Shown one piece after another: positions 22,901-35,174 of a stretch of DNA of 64,000 bases. Where the stretch lies: assembly GCA_025890175.1 (NCBI GenBank), contig JANPYM010000006.1, positions 1,086,376 to 1,150,375 on the forward strand. The letters are read 5' to 3'. Numbering within the stretch: position 1 is the stretch's first letter; the number at the start of each line of letters is the position of its first letter. Under the pieces are notes generated by a model. That model saw nothing but the letters and a program-made list of their open reading frames with translations, had not been told where the DNA came from and did no database searches. The position numbers were made by a program, and so were the translations under genes. This stretch comes from Ciborinia camelliae. Its lineage: Eukaryota; Ascomycota; Leotiomycetes; Helotiales; Sclerotiniaceae.

Positions 22901-25815
22901 TGACAGTCGGTTCTCGGCCCTCGGGATGTCTACTTCATTAAGTTAATTGGTTCGAATTTCTTACCTTTCTTACTTGGGAATTCCCCTGCTTTGAGTTTCA
23001 TGATGCTTGTCTCAAACACAACTGAATATGCATGTTACATGGGTTAGTCACAAGGATGAAGGGATCTCATTACTCGCCAAGACGACATTGTATGTACCTT
23101 TGGAGTGAGCTTCATCTTATGGAGCGAATGGAGCGATGAACTATAAACAATGATACTGTAGAGACTGAGCAAGAGCCAGCAAGTAGTCAAGATTTACATT
23201 AATTGGTAATCGTGAGGTTTGATTTCTTCGATTCTCTTGCAATCTCTTACTCCGGATATTTCATAATAGAGTATCTATTGAGAGACGATGAAAGTAACAA
23301 AGTATGAGTATGGTATGAGGGAAGGAAGGATGGGATGAGATGGGATGGACAGCTGAATTCGTAAAGTACGAGCATATCGTATTGAAATGGTATGATACTA
23401 TATGAATATAATTATTTTTATATCTTCTTACATCTGTCAGCAATCAATTATCATTCATCAATAAGTAAGTATCTAGGTAGTTCAGGTTGATGAAGGGGGG
23501 ACCTTCGGTACTGTACTTGTACTGTATGTCGAGCCTAAAATAGACGATTTTCAGGTCGTGAAGGAGGTACTAGGTCGCGAAAGTAGGTTAAAATGTGGAA
23601 ATAAGGAAATAATGGCTGATAGAAAGCCGTTACAATATTATCTCACAACAAATAAAGTTTAGATGATTGGTCATTGATGACTTGACGGTTTGCTTGTAGC
23701 CTTATACTGTATTATATTATATTATTCTATCACTTTTGTACTAGACTATGTAGCTGTCGCTAGCCAAGGTATTGATTATAGTAATTGTAAAATAGTATAT
23801 GTACACTATACATTCTTCTTACGAGTTACTCATATAGATAGATAGATCAATATACTTGACTTTTACCAAGGTACCTAACTAGATACTGTATGTAGGTACT
23901 AGATAGTAGATACACATCAATCTCATACCGAACCCTAATCCTTATTCATATCTTATTAGGGCTGATATGCTTCGTTGTACAACTAAAGTCTAAAATCTAG
24001 TGACTTTTCAAGAATAATCGTGGAGTACCCCTGTTCCCGTGTATGGAAGATCCTCAAACAGCACCTAATATAAAAATCTTGCTACCAAAAATAATCCTGG
24101 TTTTATCCGAACAACTACTCCCTCTTGGGTATTCACCACCATAAACAGAAACCCCATCTATCACCCACCACTCACACCTTATTTCTGGATGTTTTAAACT
24201 GTATTTATTAATGACCTACCTTTTTTGACACCATCTTGTGGGCATCATTGGTTGGCCGTTGATCTCGGACTTTTGTCAAATCTCAATTAGTTACCCTAGA
24301 CGTTACAAATTCATCCCCAAACAACCCCGTTGGGATAAAGTCCGTGAGCTCATGAAGCTCAAGTGATTGGAAACAGGACAACATGCTTCGTATCACCATT
24401 GCCAGAGTCACCACCCTCACCATCACCATAGTAGCTTCTAACTCTTAGCAACCCTCAAAAATGGTTTCCTAAACTGGGACCCACGGCATCGTCAGATACC
24501 ATACCTGCCTTACCCCAGATACTGCACCTTTAAAGTGTAGTGGCGTTGGGATGAGACAAGACAAGCCCACCCCTCCCTCTACCTGTAATCCCCTCTAAAC
24601 TCTCTTTGCTGGATGAACCCATTCTTCGCATCGAATAATATCGTTCCATGGTGGGTCAGCGGTAGTGGACCAGTTCCTGGACCCAACCAGCCCTGCAACT
24701 TCGATACTGCAGCCAGGTGCAATTGTGCTCACTCATCTAATGAACTCATTGCTCACTACCACTAACCAACTAGACACTTACTTCAACTACTATTCGCACA
24801 ACTCATCTGTCCTTCCCACCACACTCCCCCCACTTCCACTTACCCATGCAAGCCAAGCCTTTCCGGCAGAGCGTACTTTCCAGACCTCGACCACACAAGT
24901 TTTGTGAGGTCTGGCTTGTATCAGGAACGACGCTGGCATGGGTCCAACAACGACATCCCGATCCCGGGCAGGGCTGCAAACCACGACAGGCGTCCCTCGA
25001 CCTTTTCAAGTATTTTCCTTCTCTTATACCTCATGGATCTCTGCACTGCCCCTCTTCCACCCTTTTCGCGTCGTCCCAATCGCAACTCTTTCTGTTCTAT
25101 TTGACCAGTCACTCCTTGAAGGCCTATTAATTTTGCTTTCGATCATCTATATACTGGGAGCTGGCTCTCTTTACTTCAAGCCAGGCTACGTCGGATCACC
25201 AAACGAGTTTGTTTCTATACTACTTTTCCCCAAAGTGCATAGCTCAACTCATTACGCTCATTTCCACTACCCGACACTATCTACGTTGCAGATACAAAGT
25301 AACCATACCCACATATTCTCATCGAGAGGTATCGTTGTTCAATTTCGTTTCACCGGAAAGTTTAAACATTTCCCTCGTAACATATCAGAGTTGCGCATCC
25401 CTCGGATCTTATAATACCCTACATATATATCAGAGTTCCGTATCCCTCGGATCTTATCATATCTCGTAAGTTACATACAAATCGTTATAATCCCTCCCGG
25501 ACATACATCAACTTTGCCGACCCCCCCGTATCGGTGGATCATTATATATTACTTTGTTCCCTAAAACTATCCAACACTGACGACGATCCCGATAGTTAAT
25601 CAGCTGTTCACTACAATCAATTGAACCTGATTCCCAGTCATGGATTCCAGTCAGGCGCAATCGTGAGAAATCCATAACCCCTCTTTCCGATATCATCTTT
25701 ACTTACATCTAGCCCTAGTCTCCATTCCTTTCAACCACAATCTTCTTTTACTTATAATCCAAACAATCCGTTCAAAAAAAGTTGTCCCCCACGGTCATAT
25801 CCATCAGCTTCTACC
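19930..25815. other. 5.9-kb gene-poor region before the Rua1-type regulator
   Basis: No convincing gene is present. Short frames lack motifs or true ATG starts. The first part carries GT/GA-rich microsatellites, including GGT repeats at 20800-20822 and GAGGT at 20950-20972, and a CTAGAG/CCCTA/CCTTG pentamer-like tract at 21661-21735. From about 24600 to 25815 the plus strand becomes strongly pyrimidine-rich, as in long fungal 5' leaders, so transcription of the downstream regulator may start far upstream. Confidence 0.45.
21661..21735. repeat. CTAGAG and CCCTG/CCCTA/CCTTG pentamer tract
   Basis: GCTAGA/GAGCTA units are followed by tandem pentamers CCCTA, CCCTG and CCTTG. It is not telomeric: the unit is 5 bp, not TTAGGG. 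Confidence 0.75.
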
Positions 25816-27846
25816 ATGAATCTCAACGAGATGTCTATGAAGCAAGAACCTATAGGGTTGGATATGTGGTCGACAACAACACCACCCAACCCTATTACGA
25901 GACCTCGACCAGCAACCATACACGAGACTGGGTTCTCATATTGTATGCCGGAACAGAACCACTACTCACTACCAGCTTGGGACTCTTCAACGATGCCAAT
26001 GCAACCAATGCAACCAATGCACGACGGGTTATCGCAAAACTATGCAGCCCATCAAGATTTCTATTCGCCATCACCAGTGGGAGAGCGTGAATCACATCAG
26101 AATCATGCTCTCTCCCTAACTGGTAAGGCTTTTTCCGATTTTGATTTCACAGATCACTGGAACGCGAGATCCTGTGACGATGGTATGGAAGCACAATGTC
26201 TCGATGCAGAAATGCATATGGGACAAGCTTATACTACAGACGAGGCCGTACCGATTCTAGATTTGAGATGTGGATCTGGAATGGATTCTGACCGACCCAG
26301 TATGGATCAGCCATGGAGCTCGCGAAGGATGTCAGGCTCTTCGTTCACTTTATCGACCACCGGGGCTCTTTCTGAAATACCATCATATGAGGACTTTTCT
26401 GCTACATTATCAGAAGCACCTTCTTTTAGCTCCGAATACCCACCTCTATCAAATAGAAATTCGTTGATGTCGTCACAATTATCGCCAGTAGCATCGCCTA
26501 GAATGACGCCGCAAAATAGATCCGAACTGGTACGAACTCAAAGCAGAGGCAGGGCGACTCCCTCGCCTCGGCCCAGTATGCGCTCAGCACCTTACAACAT
26601 TGATAGTAATAGAAGCAAGAGATGGTCAACAGGATCATACGGTTCCGCACCAAGTAGACGCCCTTCCCCATTTGTCTACCATCAAAATAACGAATCATTT
26701 TCACCACCCCATCCACCTCACATGTCATCAAGACATTCTTCGCCCATTATATCTCATCCTCATTTGCCTCTCAATATGACTAATTTACAGACGCAACAAC
26801 ACCCATTCATGATGGCCCACAACGCAGCTTACAATCGGAATAACATGCTTCTACCTTCTCATACATACCATGAGCCCCATCAATTCGATACACCTCCCCC
26901 TTTACTTTCTCACGGTCTTTTCCGCATGCTTCAAAGTAACGCAGATCCACATTCTTTACACACTCACTACTCGGATTTGAGTGATCCTCCTGATCTTTAC
27001 GCATCTCTTCACGAAGAACAATTAGCACCACCACCAGAGGATATGAATCCATCAGATCCAGATCTTATCCCACACGAGCAAGAATTACGATTTGATGGAG
27101 ATTTGTACACCCCAAGATGGGTACGAGGCCATGGAAATAAGAGAGAAGGGTGGTGTGGTATTTGCAAACCGGGACGCTGGCTAGTATTGAAAAACAGTGC
27201 ATTCTGGGTATGTTTCTTCCCCGTTTTCTCGAGCAAGAACTTGCCATCAAAAAAACTCGATTGCTAATATCTTTTGATTCAAAGTATGATAAAAGTTTCA
27301 GCCATGGCATTTCAGCCGCAACTGGTCAGCCTTTCCAAGAGCCACAGGAAACGCGACGCATGGACGGAAATCCAGATGTCTGGGAAGGTCTGTGTGGAAG
27401 CTGTAATGAATGGGTAGCTCTAGTCAGTAGCAAGAAAAAGGGAACCACATGGTTCCGACATGCTTACAAAGTAAGTTTCACGTCCTTCACTCCCAGAGTC
27501 TGAGCACACACCATATCTCACGTCGAGAATTTGTAATCAGTGGAGTTTGACATTCAATTGAAATGAACCTGAGACTAATATGAATGATCAACAGTGTCAT
27601 ACTCATCCGAAAATCAAAGATGCTCCAAAACGCCGACGTGAATCGAGCCATTCTCGTGCCCTCGGCGCTTCGAATTTGGCGAAGTCAAAAGCTCATGATT
27701 CAATTACTTCGAATCCGCATCAATCATCGCCGATGACCCCGATGACTCCGATGACTCCGATGACTCCGAGTGTTCCTTCAACACCGTTGTATCAGAGGAA
27801 AGCGGCTTTGGGTAGTCCGTTGAATTGTTTGAGTACTATGATATGA
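25816..27846 (+). CDS. Transcription regulator with Rua1-type C-terminal zinc module
   Basis: Putative DNA-binding regulator. Three exons (25816-27207, 27285-27470, 27595-27846) give 609 residues. The first 430 residues are low complexity (Ser, Pro, His, Met, Gln rich). The C-terminal module reads 'YTPRWVRGHGNKREGWCGICKPGRWLVLKNSAFWYDKSFSHGISAATGQPF', with C447/C450, then 'EGLCGSCNEWVAL' (C501/C504) and 'TTWFRHAYKCHTH' (H523, C527, H530). This matches the fungal domain found at the C-terminus of Ustilago Rua1 (Pfam Rua1_C, formerly DUF4451). The two introns interrupt exactly this module, and splicing restores it. The tail has a 'MTP' repeat (four copies). Target genes cannot be read from sequence. 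The ATG at 25816 has good context (ACCATGA). Confidence 0.86.
27731..27771 (+). repeat. 9-bp coding repeat (Met-Thr-Pro)
   Basis: ATGACYCCG units repeat four times in frame in the last exon of the Rua1-type regulator. Confidence 0.85.
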
Positions 27847-30800
27847 TTATAAGATAGCTTTCTGTCTACCTTTATCACGCCTACTTCCTATTCGCCAGCT
27901 TTTGTTTACATGATTTGATTAGATGTACGTTCTGAAAGACTTTTTGTTTTCTATATTCCTTTGCTTTCTTTCCAGAACATTATACTTGTTTATTTGATAG
28001 CGTTTTTTCTTTTCGCAGAAACAGGGAGAGACGGAGGAACATAGGAAGCAAGAGAAGACGAGGTTTTCGTATACATATCTGTTTTTACGGGGCGCAATAG
28101 TGAGGCGCGGGGCAGGGTACCATACATCTTCATCTTTCACTTGGTTCATTCTACTTTCATTTGTGTTTTTTGGAGCTCGGGGACTGGATAGGCATTGGGG
28201 TCATGGTATGGATGACGGGGTGGGATGGGATGAGACGATAGTCCGCAAGATGGAAACTATCCCAAGGCCTAGGAAAAGAAAAACTTGGAACATGGGACCA
28301 ACTTTCTTTCGGGTTTACAGTACAGGTCGGGTATCTGCAGGCAGGCAGGCGTGTGTTATGATTTTACGAGAAAGACGCAGAAACAGAAACAGAAGGCAGA
28401 CGGATAAGGCGGACAAGGCAACGGCGCAAAAAGAAGGGGGGAAATGCTTGTTTTTGGGTTTTCATACTGGCAGTTCTTGATTTTATTTGAGTTGGTTTGC
28501 ATTTTGGATTTTTGGTCGGCGGTACATAGAAAGCATCACATAGGTTTTAGGTTACGGGGTTAGGTTAGATATCTTAGCGATGGGTGGGTAGGGTTGGTAG
28601 AGTAGATTCCTACCACGAAAGAGGATTGCCACGATTATATGTTATGTTTGCTTGCATGCAAAAGAGGGAGCGACGGGGAATTTTCGTTGGGGAGTTTGGC
28701 GAATTAAAATCAAATGAGAAATTTATATCTATCCATCATCGTACAGTGTTGTGACTCCTGAGTATATCTGCATGGTTTACCAGCCTCGTGTATCGAATCA
28801 TATCATACATCAGGTCTGCTACCACTTCTCCCTCTCTTTTCTCTTTGCCATTCTCCTCTTCAGCCATCACTACTCTCGCTGTCGCGCATGGGATGAAGAT
28901 GGAGATGAAGATGAGAATATTATAAATCGAGATACCATACTCAATCCCATCCACTCACTGGAAGATCAATGCATCAGATGTAGATACTAGAAAGAAGGAA
29001 CTTGTCACAGGCGCCATTACTGTATCATACATATATCATGCCTGTGGAAATTGAATGCATTTTGGTAGTTAGCGGGTACGGATCAAAGGAGGGACTTTTT
29101 CATCGGATTCGTTTGTTGTGTTTCTGGAATATGATTTTGGTTTGGTTTTGTTAGGGTGGAAGGAGTTTGTTAGATGGTAGATAGGGTGGTGGATAGATGA
29201 ATTATAGTATGGGGTGAATGAAGGGACTTTTCATTCGAGTTGAATTACTTTAATGTTGGGGAAGAGGATCGAGAGCTTTCCATTGTGTTGGAAGTGGACA
29301 AGGAGGGTTTGCAAGAGTTTGGGGGTTAGTCCGTAGACAGTGGGGGTTTGTAGTGGTGTAGTTTGTATGTAGCATGGTTGAGGATGAGCTGATGATTAGT
29401 GATTAGTGAACTGGTAAGGTTTGGGAAGGAAGTGGTAGATAGAGAAGGTTGATGGGGGATGTGAGGAGGGATAGGGATGCGGGGTTTAGGATCGGACAGT
29501 GGGATTAGTTGAAGTAGAAAATACTTGAGGCTAGAAGATGGGAAGAATTTGGAATAGTACGATTACAGGGTATAAAGTAGCAAAACTTGAGGAGCTAGAA
29601 GTCCAAAAGAATTTGAAGAATCCGAAAATGAAACGAAGTACAGGGTATGAAGTAGACTAGAAGGATTGTAGGGCGGACTAGAAGATCTCGATAAGGAAAT
29701 GGAAAGATCGGGAATAAAGATTCTGAAGGGATCAGGACTTGGGACTCGGGAGGAGCGAAAAACTGGTTATGGTCATGGTGCAGGGAAGGAGATGGGAAAG
29801 TGATATGGAGGTTTATGCGTTGCGATTGTGGATTTGGTTTTGTACTGTACCGTAGGAGCCAGGAGGGGTGTTCTAGGGTTATGGGATGAAAACAGGATGG
29901 AGAATAGATACAAACGCTCGAGATAGAAACAGTAATTTTGTCCCGGTTGTGAGCCTGTGTGCTCTATGTTTAGATGGTGCATGTCAAGATATACCTGTTG
30001 ATATTGATTTTTGACGTTGGTGGTAGTTGGACGACTCGTGCAATGCCGATGATTCAATGAGAGAATAGAAGGTGGTAGCTGAAGTCTAGAATTGGACGCA
30101 ACCAAACTCATGCGATTTTCTTGAATTAAGAAAAATGGCAGTTTGTCATGATGGATGTTGTGAAGGGTGAACAGCTGATATTCTATTCTACAATAGGAGT
30201 GTTGTGAGGTTTCTTTTGATATCGGAGATAGGATTTGATGAAATAGAAAGGCAGCAAGGAGGGTTGATTGGAAAAGTCTAGAAGATTGCGAGGCGTATGT
30301 AGGTGCAGTGCAACTGATGCATTTGCATTCGCATTCGCAATTGGGGAAAGAACAAAAGGAAGCAGCATTGTGATGACTCTGAACCAATGATTCAGTTGCC
30401 CCTTTCTTGGGATGTAACTAGCGATGATAATAGTACGATACTTTGTAGATGTGTGTATTACCGGCATGTGCTTACATAGTACATACATTTCGCAGGTAAG
30501 TTGAAAGTCCTGTACAGTAATATCAAATCCCATACATACCCTTTGGATCTTGATAATCTTGTGAATTGAATATCATCGATGTTTTGGTTGAATGGATGGA
30601 TGGATGTTTAGACTCCAGACTCCAGACTCTAGACTCCAAAGCCGTTAAAGGTAGGATAGTTAAAAAGTTATTGGTATGCCACGTGTGCTAAAAAAAGGCC
30701 TAAAAATCTCGACTATCTCGGTAATACAGTGGTGAAATCCGCCAAGGTAGGTACAATCCAGACACTACTTGTTGGTTGTACCATTCCAATCTCAGACAAA

Positions 30801-32187
30801 GCTTATAATGCTAACTAAGTCTTACAAGTGACAACTACCTCCAGATTTCATATATACAATAATAACATCTGAACAGCGAGCTGGAAGATTCAAAGTGAAG
30901 TTTTGCCAGTCCTACTGTGCTTCTGTACTACTTATAATATAATTGAAATCTCAATTCGATCATCATTTGCTTGTTTTTCTCGTCTTACTGTAATCTTCGA
31001 TTCTTATCCATTCATTTGCTTCACTCAGCTCAAATCCTTCACACACACAAACTTATCCGGCTCAAAGCCCCGGCCACCTCTCAGAACGGGAAGAAACCCC
31101 TTCATTCGCTCGCTCAAAAGTTTCCTTGATTTATGTCCCACCACTTTCTCTTCACTTCACGCCGTCATTAGACTATTCAGAATATCTTAATTTGCATGAC
31201 TTTTGTGTGATATTGGCCCAGCAACATTCCAATCCTATACCGCCATCTCAGAATCTCCAGCGAAAGAAAGCCTGCTCCACTTCATTTGCCCCATTCTAAG
31301 CATTTGAAGATCTCCAACTTCTGGTACCTCCCCACCTAGGTCTCCGTGTCTTCCCATATTATTTTACCATCTCTTGAGCATCTTTACATACCAGAACTCA
31401 ACCATTGTAATGCTGTACAACAAACACTAATCACGTTCGTTATGATCGTGTACCTTCCGTTTGAACAGAAAACTTCCACAGCGGTAACAATCCTTGTCTA
31501 CCACTCTGACGCCGACTTCAAAGCACCAGAAGTTGCTACTGTAGCGGGAGTGGATATATCTTCCGGTTGCCTGGAACAATCCCCGCTATTCCGGTAGCTG
31601 GAGCAGACGACTCAAATTCAACCTCTTGCTTCAGATTTAGTGCTTTTGCTCAAAATTATCTGTTATTTTTGCCATTGCCTTCCGATTGTTCTGGTGAGTG
31701 AGAAGATCATCTATTATTCTATGGTTTAAACTCTTCTTGAAGCTATGCTGACAGGTGTGAATCCAGATTCAAGAAAAATCAAACAGATATACATTCTTGC
31801 CATGCTGTGAATCATTTATACCTTCGACACCCACAGTTGCTCTACAGCTATATCGAGTCCTTACCTTCGAGTTATTTAGAGCTGCCTCTGCAACAAATTT
31901 CGAGAAGGGATCGTACTTCGGGAGCGGGCGGCTGACTGCGGGTAGATCAAGAAGGAATACATTTGATAAGGAAAACTTAAAGAGCTCCACTTCGCAAAAA
32001 AAGTCTCGTTATCTGGAAATATCTTTCATCAATCGATAAAAGCTTTTGGAATCTTGAGAGACAGGATCAAAAGATAAACCAACAAAGCGATTGGAGCACC
32101 GGGGATCTGAATGTATGCAGTATAGAGGAGGTTGGTCAGATTCGAATTTCAAACCCCAATTCGAAAGGGCGGAAAGGAGGAGTTGCA
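27847..32187. other. 4.3-kb gene-free region before the PHD-finger gene
   Basis: No gene is supported. The first 3 kb are GA/GT-rich on the plus strand. A short GACTCCA repeat lies at 30609-30637. From about 30850 to 32187 the plus strand is CT-rich and probably holds a long 5' leader, possibly with introns, for the PHD-finger gene. Confidence 0.45.
30609..30637. repeat. AGACTCC heptamer repeat
   Basis: Four tandem AGACTCC-like units. Confidence 0.8.
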
Positions 32188-34426
32188 ATGAGTTGGGAAC
32201 AGCAAGCAAATTATGAAGGGAGCCAAGGAGGATGGACTCCACAATTTGCAGAAGATTATTCTATGTTCAACGCAACACCTGGACGTCTTGTCAATGGGCA
32301 ACGACCGTTTGTTGATACTTCAACAGTACAAACATTGTCATCCTTGACACAAAATGGACAATTTCATGTTGAAGGGGATATGATGACAGAGTTGGGAATG
32401 CATATGCACCAATTGTCACCGAATTCTGCTCTTGCAATAGCTCCTGCCATATCTTCCAACAAACAAATTTCTTCTGTTCCTGCCCCTCAATCTGCTCCCA
32501 GAGCACGATTTAGTGATGTTTCCAAGACACCCCAAAAGTCAAAGAAAAGATTGGATGATCCTTATAGTGGTCAAACTGCTACACCTCCACACTCTGCTGG
32601 AAAAGGTACCAGGAAATTAGCCCCGAAAATGTTCACCGTACCCACCGTACCGAATAATACCTTGCCGAATAATGCTCAAGTCCAAGGCAATGGCTTTGAG
32701 GCTTCTAACACTAATAATCACCATCCTCAACTCATGACACATTCCTCAACATCTGTGGACCCATTTGGCTATCCTATGTCTGCGCCAGCATCTGCTCCTT
32801 TCTTTAACAGTAATAGAGGCATGTGGGATACTAGTATGGATGGTATGGATTTGGACTTTTCGATTGATTCAGCGGGCATCTTCCACCAAGGTCATAGGCC
32901 TAGCAATTCTATTGATTGGGGACGAAGCAACCAGATGTTTCAAGAGTCTATGAATTTATCGCCTCAAAAGTCAAGGGAGCCCAAAAGTGAATCCGAACCC
33001 CGCAAACGACATAGACCGATAGCCTCAAAGTCTTCTTTACCAACAACTTCAGCACTACCTACATCACTTCCGTTGTTGGCTTTCAGTAGTGCAACAGTAA
33101 CTTCAAATTCAATAGCAATGGAGAGTTTCCCCGGAGTGGTCGATCCTGGTCTGGTTTACAGCCGACCTAATACAGGCAATGTACCTCGAGGAGAATTCGA
33201 AGATGTGATGTTGCCTGCCCCAAGAGCAGCTACAAGCCCAATCCGAACTTCAGAACAACTCGAACCCTATCAACATCAAGTTCGAGAATATACTCGCGAA
33301 CAAGAAGAACTTCGTCGATCTAGAAGTTTTAGAGAGAGTAGTCTTGGATATCGAATAGATAGAAGAACTGCCAGCTCGCCAGTAAAAGGTTCTGCACGAC
33401 CTGGTCTTCGGCGGAGTATTAGTGAGAGCAAGGACAAACGTAACCAAGGTATATTTGAAACATATTTGAACTTGTTGAAACCAAGCTGACCGTTTCAATA
33501 AGAACCACACCGCTTTAACTCTGGACGTTTATCACCTGTAAAGCAACAGCGTCATCCAAATCTCTCTTCTATCCCCGAATCTCCTGTCACATTACCAAAA
33601 ATTCGACGAGATGTAAAGCTCGCTGTTGGCAGTAACGGTCGAGCCACTGTTGTTATTGAAGATGAACCGGTAAGAAGTTTACGACGATCATCTTCTCAAG
33701 TCATCGATTATGAGTCTGAATATGATTCCTCTACCGATGACGAACCAATTATTATTCCAAGTCGAAACAACTCCTTCAATTTACCACAACAGAGGCCACC
33801 AAAATTTGACTTATTCGACATTCCTTCCACTGAATTTCCAAGACCCAGCACAAGTACTAGTGGCTATAGTCGGTCTTCAGGTCAGCACACAAGTATTGAT
33901 GAGATGAGTGAAGCAGAGACAGTGCTTGATGAGGCCAAGACTGGAGATGCAGCTTCTGCATTACGGAAAGTTGTTAGAGAGCGCCGAAACAATCAACAAA
34001 TGCCAAAGAATGGAAGGCACCTTCGCCTCTACTCCGATGCAACTCCTAGGCCAGGTCGATATGCAGAATACACTTCATCATCTAATAATTCTCCCGACGG
34101 AACCACGCCATCAAGCTCGAGAAGTGGTAACACTCGGTGTGTTTGTAATAGTGTGGATGGTGATTCTTTCATGATTCAGTGGTAAGTTTGTTATTTCAGA
34201 TGCATTCTATACTGGCTAATTTATCTCCAGTGAATCTTGCGAGAATTGGCTTCATGGACAATGCGTCAACATTCCAGATCGAAGGACTCTTCCCAAAGTT
34301 TACATCTGTGCCTTTTGTGCCCAAACACCAAATATGCGCAATGGGCGAATGAGAGAGTCTGCAAGAGACAAGAGAAATTTGCCCTCTTCCCCTCTTGCTC
34401 ATAAATCTTTCAGATCACTTCGTTGA
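32188..34426 (+). CDS. PHD-finger protein, probable chromatin/transcription regulator
   Basis: Three exons (32188-33448, 33503-34181, 34231-34426) give 711 residues. Most of the protein is disordered and Ser/Pro/Asn rich, with basic patches 'EPRKRHRPIASKSS' and 'RSRSFRESSLGYRIDRR'. Around residue 445 'KIRRDVKLAVGSNGRATVVIEDEP' looks like a short conserved strand-type motif. The C-terminus is a C4HC3 PHD finger: 'RCVCNSVDGDSFMIQCESCENWLHGQCVNIPDRRTLPKVYICAFC'. The last intron splits its Cys codon (TG|T), and splicing restores it. PHD fingers usually read histone H3 tail modifications; the aromatic at the W of 'CENWLHGQC' is present. The partner complex is unknown. The ATG follows a purine-rich leader. 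Confidence 0.87.
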
Positions 34427-34981
34427 TGGGAGATTAGATTGACATTCCATAATAAACTACGGACAGACATCCGGGGCTTCATAAATGATAGATTGGAGCA
34501 TCTGTCTCTAGGTTGACCATTTCTTCCACCAGAAAAACAACCATCAGATAGGATAGGAGGCTGTTTTTCAAATCACTTGTTTTCAACATCTATCAGCGTT
34601 TTTTTTTCACATTTCTTTTTTGTCATCACTGATACCCCCTTACTAAAGAGCATATACAATACAAAGTCACTATGCATGATTTCCAAGATATAATACAAGA
34701 ATTAAGATTCACGACCGAGAAGAAAGGAAAAAGGGGAAACGAGAAACGAGAAAAGGGGAGAGAAGCATATTTGGGGGTGAGCATCGCAGTATGGATGGAT
34801 GAGCGTTCAATTGATCAAGGGAAGATGGGTACTTAGAATATAGGTACTTACTTAGCAATAGCAACAAATACATACATAATACATGACTTATTAAACTATT
34901 CCTCAATTATAGATCATCTAGACTTTCTAAAACTCGTAGTCAATTGTTCCTTGGACCTCAATTTATTCGCTATATAGGATC

Positions 34982-34991
34982 CCGACGTCGG
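34982..34991. promoter_or_regulatory. CCG-N4-CGG site, candidate Leu3-type operator (distal)
   Basis: CCGACGTCGG is a perfect palindrome ending 184 bp before the leu2 ATG. Leu3-family Zn2Cys6 factors bind everted or inverted CCG triplets spaced by four bases in leucine genes. The site is seen in the sequence; binding is inference. Confidence 0.6.
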
Positions 34992-35016
34992 AAATCAAAT
35001 ACCGTAAAGCTTCATT

Positions 35017-35026
35017 CCGAAACCGG
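35017..35026. promoter_or_regulatory. CCG-N4-CGG site, candidate Leu3-type operator (proximal)
   Basis: CCGAAACCGG ends 149 bp before the leu2 ATG and lies 35 bp centre-to-centre from the distal site. The spacing of four matches the Leu3 consensus. Confidence 0.62.
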
Positions 35027-35174
35027 ACATGGTGGGGGTGGGGCCTTCAATAAAGTTCCTGTTCCCCAAATATTTTCTTGTCTCCTAACAACAATTCAAC
35101 TATTTCTCCCCTTGAATAACTCATTGTATTTTCAATTCGCTGTATTATCTTTAAGGAAATCTTTTACTGCAAAT

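Larger units (their letters stand above)
34427..35174. other. Spacer and leu2 promoter
   Basis: The 748-bp spacer holds the PHD gene 3' region and the leu2 promoter, with two CCG-N4-CGG sites (annotated separately) and a CT-rich leader before the ATG at 35175. Confidence 0.55.

Noticed and set aside
22930..22960. tRNA-like B-box (GGTTCGAAT)
   Set aside because: No matching A-box or cloverleaf could be drawn around it.
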